Positions 1-7,855 of a stretch of 17,156 nucleotides of DNA are shown here, one piece after another (position 1 is the first letter of the stretch; each line of letters begins with the position of its first letter). The notes under the pieces were generated by a model, which did not search any database, was not told the origin of the DNA, and saw nothing but the letters and a program-made list of their open reading frames with translations. Source of the stretch: Guyanagaster necrorhizus (Eukaryota > Basidiomycota > Agaricomycetes > Agaricales > Physalacriaceae); contig NW_025064978.1 of assembly GCF_019112545.1 (NCBI RefSeq), positions 1-17,156 of the forward strand, given 5' to 3'. The position numbers and the translations under genes are program-made.

Positions 1-95
1 AGTAGGTAATGGGAAGCGTCCGGAGTCCGGTGGGTGGCGTGGTTGAATTGGTGGTTGGTTGAGGAGACACGGAGGCCGGCGGCATGCGCGTAACA
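1..95 (-). repeat. Partial G1 LTR, young and CpG-rich, cut by the window edge
   Basis: This is the outer end of an LTR of the same family as 6809-7303 and 9201-9682. The final stretch (GGAGGCCGGCGGCATGCGCG then TAACA) aligns with the ends of those two copies, and TAACA at 91-95 is the terminal repeat. Read on the minus strand, which is the sense of this LTR, this is the U3 start (TGTTACGCGC). It still has nine CpG sites, whereas the matching 95 or so bases of the two inner copies have none, so it is a much younger insertion. It lies directly against the RNase H coding sequence of G2-a. The 5 bp after it (CCATC, 96-100) should be one copy of its target duplication. Whether it is a solo LTR or the 5' LTR of an element to the left cannot be seen. 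Confidence 0.85.
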
Positions 96-2059
96 CCATC
101 CCAAGTCAGGATGGGAAGTTCAAGGTGGAAGCCAACTCCAGTGAAGGTGCCATTGGAGCCATACTATCACAGGAACAAGAGGGCAAATGGCGACTGGTTG
201 CCTTCATGTCAAAAGCACTCACAGTTATGGAACGTAACTATGAAATCTATGACAAGGAACTGCTTGCCATAATGCTTGCCCTCGCTGAATGGTGACATTA
301 CCTCATCGGGGCAAGCCAAACCTTCGAAATCTGGACAGACCATCAAAACCTGAGGTACTTCCAACATCCACAAAAGCTGAATCACCGGCAAGCCAGATGG
401 GTAACAGAATTATCGCAATATGAGTATACATTGCATCATAAACCTGGCACAGCAAACAAAAAGGCTGACCTACTTAGCTGAAGGGCCAACCATGATCAAG
501 GGGAAAACGACAATAAGGAAGTCATATTACTCCAACCAGAACACTTTCATGCGATGATCATGCCCACAGAAGAAGAGATGCATGAATGCATCAAAAGCGC
601 CACTCGGGATCCCCAAAAATGGGATCAACGGATTGTGCCATCACTCAATCATGAACGTGGGCTAAAGAAGAAAGAGGGACTAATCCATTATGACAGACGG
701 ATTTACATCCCAAGAGATCAAACACTTCATGGTGATATCATTGTGACATGCTATGATCACACGACGGCAGGACATCCCAGAATCACTAAAACTAAGGAAA
801 TGGTCCTGAGAGAATATTGGTGGCCCAAAATGGATCATGATATCATCTGATATATCAAAGCTTGTGAGGTTTGTCAGCAAGGCAAAACCTCAACACAACC
901 CAGAGCAGCACCCCTCCACCTAAATGAGGTCCCTTCTTCACCATGGACCCACATTTCGGTGGATATGATAACCGGACTTCCCGAAAGTGATGGCTATGAT
1001 GCAATCATCATCATAGTCGATCACTTCTCGAAGGCGATTATTCTGATCGCCTGTTCGACAGAATTGACATCCAAGGGATGGGCAAAGATACTACAGGATG
1101 AGGTTTATGCAAAGTATGGCATGCCTCAAGTAGTGATTTCCAACAGAGAGCCACAATTCGTTTCCAAATTCTTGGATGATTTGTACCATCTCCTCAACAT
1201 CAAGAGGAATGCCTCAACAGCATATCATCCACAGACAGACGGCCAAACAGAACAGGCCAACCAAGAAATTGAAAAGTACTTATGACTTTTCATCAGTTAT
1301 CGATAGGATGACTGGACAGAATGGCTTGCACTCGCAGCATTCCAGCACAACAACTGAATTCACTCAGCAATGGGCAAAACACCGTTCTTTGTGAATTACG
1401 GATGGAATCCACCAGTTGTGCAAACTGGTCGAATTCATACAACAACACTGGCATCAACAGACTTTGCAACAATGATGGCAAAGATCCATGAAGAAACCAA
1501 GGCTGCCCTTGAAAAGGCTGCTTCAGCAATGCAGAAACAGTACAACAAGCACCAATGAGCAGCACATGAATATTTAACCAATGACAAAGTTTGGTTGGAT
1601 ACGACAAATCTCCATCTGCCATGGCCAAAACAAAAACTGGCAGACAAACGAACTGGACCTTTCAAGGTGGTCACAAAATTCAGCAAATCCACATACAAGT
1701 TGCAACTCCCAGCGACTTGGAAAATTCATGACATTTTTAATGAAGCATTGTTGATGCCATACATCGCCCCAGCCTTTCCAAACCAAGAACGACCACGACC
1801 ACCTCCTCCAGAACTCATCGACGACAAAGAACACTACGAAATCGACGAGGTTCTAAATCACAAAACATGAAAAGTTAAGGCACGAGGCAGAGGTGTGAAA
1901 ACAACTGTTGACTATCTAGTCAGCTGGAAGGGTTATGGGCCAGAATCAAACCAATGGGTCAACGAGAAGTACATGGATGCGAAAGAGGCAATTCACGACT
2001 ATGAACTGCGAAACAACCAAATTACAATGGGACATACAATGAGAAGCAATGTACCCTAA
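96..2059 (+). pseudogene. pol: G2-a pol: RNase H, integrase and chromodomain
   Basis: One reading frame runs from 96 to a terminal TAA at 2057-2059, interrupted by stops at 293, 479, 848, 1283, about 1305, about 1355, 1556 and about 1868 but with no frameshift. RNase H is at about 96-480, with YDKELLA and TDHQNL motifs. Its first catalytic Asp is Asn (AAC, 134-136). The integrase zinc-binding region (HTTAGH then CEVC) is at about 750-890. The catalytic core is at about 940-1260 with DD35E spacing: Asp at 962-964, Glu at 1250-1252, and the middle Asp changed to Asn at 1142-1144. The GPF-type region (RTGPFKV) is near 1650 and the chromodomain at 1832-2013. TGA dominates the stops and often faces CGA, AGA or CAA in the sister copies, pointing to CpG decay. 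The missing residues rule out an active integrase or RNase H. Confidence 0.92.
1832..2013 (+). other. Integrase-fused chromodomain of G2-a
   Basis: The segment starts HYEIDEVLNH, continues through VDYLVSWKGYG and a conserved Trp (NQWV), and ends with an acidic helix (AIHDYEL). This matches the chromodomain pattern of an aromatic plus hydrophobic start, Y-L-V-x-W-K-G-Y core and C-terminal helix. In chromoviruses this module tethers the integration complex to histone-marked chromatin, often H3K9-methylated heterochromatin; that role here is inferred from the family. One TGA stop lies inside it at about 1868. Versions of the same domain occur in G2-b and G2-c. Confidence 0.85.
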
Positions 2060-2324
2060 GTATGCGATGGATCCACAGGCAGCCTCCAACATACCGAAAG
2101 TCACGACATAATGAGCTGTGACACAGGCCGACCAACGGAGCATGGCATGAGTGCACCGCTCTTGCAGTTCGAGATCCTGCGAATGGGGAAAAACCCAAGT
2201 ATCGGTCAAAGTCTTTATGAATCTGCAAACTGATGAATGGGTCCAGCAGATCGGCCACCTCCTTTTGGAGGGGGAGGGTCTCCCTAACTAAACCATCAGG
2301 ACGATGGTCTTAAGGAGGGGGTAA
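2060..2324 (+). other. G2-a 3' untranslated leader and polypurine tract
   Basis: This is non-coding sequence between the pol stop and the 3' LTR. It ends in a purine run, AAGGAGGGGGTAA, at about 2312-2324, directly before the LTR. That position is where plus-strand DNA synthesis is primed in LTR elements. The same tract stands beside the LTRs of G2-b (reverse complement at 12095-12108) and G2-c (10519-10532). I see no ORF of note in the leader. Confidence 0.8.
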
Positions 2325-2843
2325 TGTTACGATTTTTCCTATTTTCTTTCTATTTTCTTTCCTTTTTTCCTCGGAAATGACCCCTATCTTTGCTTAGTCA
2401 GGGCACCTAGACCAGCGCCTATGACCGCGGGAATGCTTAGTTCAGCAACCCAGTCAGTCATTCTTCTATCGCACTGCTGTGTGCTGTGAAGGGAGAGACA
2501 ATGCTCTTTTTGTCCCCAAATTGCAGTGCACGACCACAGCTCCGCAACAGCTTTTGTGGAGAGCCTGGCAATGGTAGGGGGAACAGCTCTACAGCAGACA
2601 ATATCTTTTGTGAACAGTTATTTATAACGCGATAACAGAACAGTATTTAAGTAGACAGCTTTCACTGTGGTAACTCAGCATTAAGCTAAAGTTTATTCTT
2701 CACCATCTTATCTCGAGCTACTCTCAAATGCCTTGACAACACAATGCTGGTCACACACAAGTGGACTCTGACAGTATAACCCAAAGTGCGAGGTTCTGTC
2801 AGTTTATCATGTGTCACTAGTCACATGAAATTTGGGCTTAACA
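2325..2843 (+). repeat. 3' LTR of G2-a
   Basis: This 519 bp LTR begins TGTTACGATTTTTCC and ends GGGCTTAACA, giving TGTTA/TAACA terminal inverted repeats. It is clearly homologous to the reverse complements of 11633-12094 and 10050-10518. A pyrimidine-rich U3 start is followed by a TATA-like TATTTAAG at about 2644-2651 and then by CT-rich sequence (TTATTCTTCACC), a usual fungal promoter and start region. It carries a 52 bp segment (2474-2525) missing from the G2-b LTR. All of its roughly twelve CpG sites read TG, CA or TA in G2-b. Confidence 0.92.
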
Positions 2844-5337
2844 GGAGAGAATTCAAAAGTGGCCTTAGCCTGGCAGAGGCTGTCAGAGGATGTAGCATGA
2901 GAGGATTGTGCTTGTCTGATATCGGTGTGGAGTTTATTGATATCTATAATGGCACTAGCCTATAGGGTGGAGCCTTCAAGATAGGTTGCTCAGAGTGATG
3001 CAGAGAGTTGTTTTTGGGTGAACACAGATCAGAAATTATGGGGGTTGATTTGAGCATATTGGCTATCCCCCTCTTTAGGATAGATGTTCCATCATCTAGT
3101 GAGTGCATCCAGTTTCCCACCAAGTTTTCCAGGGTGGAACCAGATTACTAGGTTGAACTGGAATAGGTATTTAGACCAGTGGACCTGTTGGTGGGTTAGA
3201 ATCCTGATGGTGGTGAAGTATTCAAGGTTCTTGTAGTCTGTTACAACATTGATAGAGTCTGCAGAGCCTTCAAGATAGTGCTGCCAATGTTTAAAGGCTT
3301 CAAAAATAGCTAGAAGCTCTTTGTCATAGGTGTCATAGTTGAGTTCAACATTATGGAGGCTACAGGAGCAGAAAGCGATGGGGTGAATTTTGCCATCTTT
3401 AAGATAGATGGAGAGGATAGCTGCAATTGCATAGTCAGAGGTATCAGTTTCCACCACTACCTTTCAATCAGGAATCCAGTGGGTAAAGATGGAGGCATGT
3501 ATAAAGGCCTGTTTCAACTCATTAAAGGTGGCTAAGCATTTGTCATCAAATTTCCATGGAGTTTCCTTGCAGGTGAATCATATAAGAAGAAGAACAATAT
3601 CACTATATTCATATATAAAGCAACAGTAGAAGTTGGTAAAGCCAAGAAAAGATTGGATGTCCTTGACCTTTCATGGCACTGGCCAGTCAACAATAGCTTT
3701 GACTTTTTCTTCAGACATACAAAGTTCTTCAGATAATAAGATGTAGCCTAGGTATTCCACAGAATCCCAGTTGAATTCACATTTGGAACTCTTGCAGTAG
3801 AGTCTATTAGCTCTAAGCCTGTGTAAGATCTCACAAACATGTTTCTGGTGATCTTCTGGATTGTCAGAATATATGAGGATGTCATCAAGGTAGACTACTA
3901 CTGATATATCAAGCATGTCTGAGAATATATTATTCACAAATTGTTGGAATGCCACCAGAGCATTTGTGAGCCCAAAAGGCATGACATGCTATTTGAAAGA
4001 ACTATAATAGGTCCAGAAAGCTGTTTTCTATTTGTTCTCTTTAGATATGCAAATGAGATGGTAGGCATGTCACAAATCAAGCTTGGTGTAGATGTGCATA
4101 GAGCAAGTAGAGTCAAGAAGATCAGAAATGAGGGGAAGAGGGTAGTGATCCTTCTTGGAGATTTTGTTTAGGCTACAGTAGTCAACACAGAGTCAGAGTT
4201 CACTGGTCTTCTTTTTGACAAATAGGATCAGAGCTCTGTGTGGAGAGCAGGATGGAGTAATGAACCTATTGCACAGATTATCATCAATAAACTCTTATAG
4301 AGCCTTGAGTTCAGATTCTGAGAGAGAATAAATGGGTCTAAGTGATGGAGATGTTCCTTTCTCAAGGTTGATTTTGAGGTCATATGGCCTGTGTTCAGAT
4401 AGCTTTTCAGAGAGAGTATCACTGAAGATGTCTGCAAAATTGTGGTACTCTACTGGTACTGATGAAAGATCTGCTGGTTCTGCCAATGTGGCTTTAGCTC
4501 CAATATTAGGCAAAGAAGGCTGCAGTGTGAACTGCTGAATGCCTTTTTCTGCACTGGCTTGGACAAATGCAGCAGTGGATATGATGGAGATCTTTAGATG
4601 TGCTTTCATAGTAAAAGACTCTGAAGGAGGATAGGAGTAGATGGGTTCATATGGAAACAGAGTCTGTTGGTTACCTAGAGTTGATTTGGAATGAGGTGAA
4701 GCCCTGAGAGTTGGGCTGATAGAGTCTGGTGAGCACAGAAGTCTCAAAATTGAGCTGAAAGGCTTGGAGAGAGGTAGACTGTTGTCCTGTGGGCATGGAA
4801 GTCTCTGGGATGCAGTGGAGATTGTGGAATTGGTTGAAATGAGATCCTGGTAGCTTGAGCAGAAAGTAATACTGTTCTCAGTCCAGTCAATCAGTGGATT
4901 GTAGTGAGAGAGCCAGTTGTATCCTAGGACAAGATTGCAAGATGAATCCAGAGGAGTGACATAGAAGTTGATGGGAAAGATGTCTCCAGATGGGAAACAG
5001 ATGGGGATGGTTGCAATTTGAGATATATAGCTCTTGATGTCACCATCAAACAATCAAAGTTGCATGCTAGGGATAGTTTTAGTGAGGATTTCATTGGCAG
5101 CTATATACTTAGTGTCAACAAAGCAGTGGCTAGAACCAGAATCAATAAGGGTAAGAAAATGCAGAATAATACAGGTTGGAGAACCATTGGGTTCTATAGT
5201 AGTTGGTAATTCTGCTGAAAGAGGAATGTGGAAGGAGTGATTGGAAAGGGATGTTGTATTGAGGGTGATAACCTCTAGTGTGCAAATAGAGTCAATGCAA
5301 CCCTGAACTCACACAGAGAGAACAGGGTTGCTTCCTA
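2844..5337 (-). pseudogene. pol: G1-b pol: protease, reverse transcriptase, RNase H
   Basis: Pol uses one minus-strand frame, which is -1 relative to gag, from about the gag stop down to 2844. The aspartic protease shows LIDSGSSHC with the D-S-G codons at 5143-5135. A long linker is open for about 250 codons (5053-4295). RT spans about 4290-3670, with an FGLTNA motif near 3975 and an intact YLDD catalytic box at about 3892-3881. The RT thumb and connection lead into RNase H at about 3457-3100 (METDTSDYA, YDKELLA, TDYKNL), where all three acidic residues are present. The C-terminal tail (YPKEGD) reaches 2844. Stops include TGA at about 3090, where an Arg is usual in the family, and TAA near 4293, where G1-a has TGA. 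The integrase is missing because G2-a inserted here. Catalytic motifs are better preserved than in G1-a, but the stops make it non-functional. Confidence 0.9.
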
Positions 5338-6768
5338 GTTTTCTGACTCTGTAGAAGCTGGCTCCATGGGAGCAATATCAACTTCAGCTGCACAACCCTT
5401 GGCAGAGGCTGCTGCCTTCCATTTGTTGCAGTCCTCAGTCTTGTGTTTGGCTCCACAGAATATACAAAGGTTGTTCTAGCACTAGCAGTCTTTTTCTTTC
5501 TGAGTAAGATGGCCATCTTTGCTTAGCTTGTTAGCATAGGGCTTAGAGATGGTAGATTTTGGTGTGGAGCTAGAGTCTGAGGAAGAAGAGTTGGACCCCT
5601 TGGATTTGGGATTGGAGAATCAGTTGGAGGATTTATTATCCCAGTTTTTACAGGCAATTTTGGTCTTTCAGATCCAGTAGTGAGCATCAAGTTCTTGAGC
5701 AAGAAAGCACATATCACAAAGATTGTTTGGCTTCTCATGGTGTGCTATGTCATTCTTGATATGAGTGCAGAGACCACAGTAAAAGGCATAGTGGAGGGAG
5801 TTATCTTCATATCCAATTTGTGAGGCATACTGGTTGAATTAGACCATATACTTCATGATCTGATCTCCATCATGCATCTGAAGGTGTTCTAATGTGTCTT
5901 TGGCATTTCTGATGGCATCAAAGAGGCCAAAGTTGCTATGAAGCTCATCTAAGAAAGCCACTTAGGAGAATTGTCAGGCTGGTGGATTCTGCAGATTGGG
6001 GTTAAGAATATCTGGTTCAAACCAGTTAAGCATAGTGCCAGCCAGAAAGGAAATAGTGTAGTTGACCTTATTAGCATCTGTTGCAAATGCAGTAGGCCTA
6101 TCATTAAAGTTTAACTGAAGAGAGACAATAAAGGCCTTCAGTTTGTGAGGGTCAGAGTCATCAAATGATTCTAGTTTTTTGACCTTGGTATGAATAGTGG
6201 CCGGTTTAAGGTTATTGAGAGAAGTGGAGACTCCTTGTAACAGATTCATAAATTCTAGAAACATGTCCTGCTGATTTGAATTGTTGCTTCCTGTGGGACT
6301 ATTGAAGCTGTCTGGGCCATTGAAACCATCTGGTCCATCTGGCCCTCCTGGAAAAGGGTTTGGTGAATTACCATCTGGTTTCTGCTGGATGAAAGTATGA
6401 GTAGGGGTGTCTTCACTTCTACTCTCTGAGTCTGGGCTGTTATACATATTGCTCAGGAATAAGAGGTCTATTAGAGGGTCAGTTCAGGCACTATACATCA
6501 GGCTGGCTCATCAGGCTCCATTGGTTGAGATACTGGTAGTGTCAAAAGAGTTAAGAGAATCATTATAATTAGATTGGTGGACAGTGAAGCTAGAGTGATT
6601 GTAGGTTTTCCTATGGGAAGATTGTCCTCTACTGGAGGCTGATCTGAAAAGGCCTGATTGTTCCTTTGAGGCAGAGGCCAGAATGTCTTCCATGGAAAAC
6701 ATGTTGTGATAGATAGGCTGGGTTTGTTCAGGATCAGTTTCTGTGGATTGAGTAAATGTGGTGGATAT
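5335..6768 (-). pseudogene. gag: G1-b gag: capsid and zinc-knuckle polyprotein
   Basis: This minus-strand frame runs from about 6768 to a TAG at 5337-5335; the same SEN-stop junction (TAA) ends gag in G1-a, so that stop is probably authentic. An acidic and Gln-rich N-terminus is followed by tandem TGA codons near 6510, a Gly/Pro/Asp-rich segment at about 6360-6300, the capsid-like region (helical, with NWFEP near 6020) and a zinc knuckle, CIFCGAKHKTEDC, at 5466-5428. The knuckle spacing is CX2CX3HX4C. Stops at about 5980 (TGA) and 5968 (TAA) fall inside the capsid region without a change of frame. The likely start codon at 6768 is ATA, probably a decayed ATG; the first real ATGs are at 6702 and 6693. 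Gag would form the virus-like particle and bind RNA. Confidence 0.87.
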
Positions 6769-6778
6769 GATAAAAATT

Positions 6779-6808
6779 TTTGACTCAAGGATTTGAGTTC
6801 AAATATAC
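6779..6808 (-). promoter_or_regulatory. Self-primer-type primer-binding region of G1-b
   Basis: Immediately inside the 5' LTR (which ends CCTAACA on the minus strand) the sequence reads GT then ATATTTGAACT (6806-6796). There is no TGG trinucleotide pairing to a tRNA CCA end. Instead these 11 nt are perfectly complementary to minus-strand AGTTCAAATAT at 7052-7042, which lies about 27 nt after the LTR TATA box. This is the layout of Tf1-type self-priming. An imperfect inverted repeat (TTTGAACTC and GAGTCAAA, 6803-6779) overlaps the site. Function is inferred. Confidence 0.65.
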
Positions 6809-7041
6809 TGTTAGGAACATGTTAATCAAGTGGATTTGAGTGCATGCATGGAGACCAGCAGAGTGTGTGGGTGTCAATGAAGCTATTGGCAATATCACCT
6901 TTGAGTTGGAGCCCAAGAATTTGGATGAACAGAATGGAGTTCTGTCAGAGAAGTGAAGAGGAGTATCCTTTGAAGCAGAATCCAACAGATGAAGGAGAAG
7001 GAGTTGAAGTGAGTACAAAGTATAGATGGCTGTCCAAGTTG

Positions 7042-7052
7042 ATATTTGAACT
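7042..7052 (-). promoter_or_regulatory. Candidate transcript 5' end and self-primer
   Basis: Minus-strand AGTTCAAATAT, the exact reverse complement of the 11 nt just inside the LTR (6796-6806 read on the plus strand). It lies about 27 nt after the TATA box. The element is also present in the solo LTR at 9442-9432. In Tf1 the first 11 nt of the mRNA fold back on the primer-binding site and are cleaved to prime minus-strand DNA; this element has the same geometry. Confidence 0.6.
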
Positions 7053-7078
7053 GAGTAGTTACAATGGTTATAGATGGC

Positions 7079-7086
7079 TTTATATA
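7079..7086 (-). promoter_or_regulatory. TATA box of the G1-b LTR promoter
   Basis: Minus-strand TATATAAA. The same sequence lies at 9475-9468 in the solo LTR, with the same spacing to the conserved AGTTCAAATAT element. A start site about 27-34 nt downstream would put that 11-mer at the 5' end of the transcript. The CT-rich tract beyond it supports the minus-strand sense of this LTR. Confidence 0.65.
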
Positions 7087-7303
7087 CTAATGGTAGCTAA
7101 TTCTAAGTCAGGTTCCATTGGGTTCTGATGTCAGTATTTGCTACCAAGTTTAGAGTCTAGGTATTACAATGTGAAATATAGATGTGAAATAATAATAATA
7201 AAAATAAAATTACTAGGTAATGGGAGGCAGTCAGAGTCTGATGGGTTTCTGTGATAGAATCCATGGTTGAGGTGACACAGAGGCCAGTGGCATGCACATA
7301 ACA

Positions 7304-7855
7304 CACCTTTGGATGTGTGATGGAGATTAGATCATAAAGTATATAGTCTAATTCAATCAGTATGCCTCACAAATCAGATATAGAGATAACTTCCTCTGCC
7401 ACATCTTTTACTGTAGTCTCTGCACTTGCATCAAGGATGATATGGCTCACTATAGGAAGCCAAACAATCTTTATGACATGCATTTCATTGCTCAAAAACT
7501 TGATGCTCACTACTGAATCCAGAAGATTGAAATTGTCTGTGAAAACCAGAACAATAAAGCTTCTAACTAATTCTCCAACCCCAAATCCAAGAGGACCAAC
7601 TCTTCTTTCTCAGACTCCAGCTCCACACTAAAATCCACCACTCTTAAGCTCCATGCCAACAAGCTAAACAAAGACAGCTATTTTACTCAGAAAGAAAAAG
7701 ACTGCCAGCACCAGAACAACCTCTGCATGTTCTGTGGGACCAAACACAAGACTGAGGATTGCAACAAACAGAAGGCCACAGCCTCCACCAAAGGTCATGC
7801 AGCAGAAGTAGACACTGCTCCTGAGAAACCAGCTCTAATGAAGTCAGAAAACTAA
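7304..7855 (+). pseudogene. gag: G1-a gag, C-terminal part
   Basis: The frame beginning at 7304 is collinear with the G1-b Gag from the MHDGDQI segment onward. Stops at about 7328 and 7349 interrupt it. A zinc knuckle at 7724-7762 (CMFCGTKHKTEDC) has the same CX2CX3HX4C spacing as in G1-b, so that spacing is ancestral and not a decay product. The frame ends at TAA 7853-7855 in the same SEN-stop context as G1-b. The N-terminal half is missing because G1-b inserted here. Confidence 0.85.

Larger units (their letters stand above)
96..2843 (+). mobile_element. G2-a: 3' part of a chromodomain Ty3/Gypsy element
   Basis: This is the 3' half of a plus-strand LTR retrotransposon. Domain order is RNase H, integrase zinc-binding region, integrase core, chromodomain, untranslated leader, polypurine tract and 3' LTR, which is the order of Ty3/Gypsy chromoviruses. 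The 5' part (gag, protease, RT) is cut off at 95/96 by a G1 LTR and should continue left of the window. The right boundary at 2843/2844 is sharp: the LTR ends in TTAACA and minus-strand pol of G1-b begins. The 5 bp at 2844-2848 (GGAGA) should be the target duplication, with its partner outside the window. Eight in-frame stops make it non-autonomous. Confidence 0.93.
2844..7303 (-). mobile_element. G1-b: Ty3/Gypsy element with 5' LTR, gag and partial pol
   Basis: Reading leftwards from 7303, this minus-strand element holds a complete 5' LTR (7303-6809), a self-primer-type binding region, gag, then protease, RT and RNase H. It stops at 2844, where G2-a inserted, so its integrase and 3' LTR should lie beyond the left edge. 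At its other end it interrupts the gag of G1-a: the sequence resuming at 7304 continues a Gag segment that G1-b itself carries near 5890. The 5 bp at 7304-7308 (CACCT) should be its target duplication. LTR orientation is supported by the promoter layout (TATATAAA on the minus strand) and by the primer-site match. Confidence 0.88.
6809..7303 (-). repeat. 5' LTR of G1-b
   Basis: This 495 bp LTR has TGTTA/TAACA ends and aligns along its length with the solo LTR 9201-9682, and at its ends with 1-95 and 17036-17156. In the sense direction it starts TGTTATGTGC at 7303 and ends GTTCCTAACA at 6809. A minus-strand TATATAAA lies at 7086-7079, followed by the 11-nt self-primer match (7052-7042) and CT-rich sequence near 7000. 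The flanks on either side do not match (TATAC at 6804-6808, CACCT at 7304-7308). That fits an LTR still attached to its element on the low side, not a solo LTR. Confidence 0.88.

Noticed and set aside
1293..1834. Overlapping minus-strand open frames over the G2-a integrase
   Set aside because: They are antisense shadows of the integrase frame, without recognisable domains, and equivalent antisense frames appear over the matching region of G2-b (12793-13128).
96..2059. TGA read as a sense codon (alternative genetic code)
   Set aside because: Many frames are broken mainly by TGA, but TAG and TAA also occur, TGG is used for Trp as normal, and the TGA positions face CGA, AGA or CAA in sister copies. 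Decay explains this better than recoding.
6779..6808. tRNA gene or tRNA-type primer-binding site after the 5' LTR of G1-b
   Set aside because: The TTGAACTCAAATCC string recalls a B box, but no cloverleaf or TGG-initiated site can be drawn. The exact 11-nt match to the LTR gives a better explanation.
7183..7212. AT-rich AATAATAATAAAAATAAAA tract as a replication origin or microsatellite
   Set aside because: It is short, imperfect and a normal part of the G1 LTR (a similar tract occurs at about 9578-9600).
6809..7303. Solo LTR inserted between G1-b and G1-a
   Set aside because: The flanking 5 bp (TATAC and CACCT) do not match, the promoter points into G1-b, and a primer-binding site follows. 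It is the 5' LTR of G1-b.
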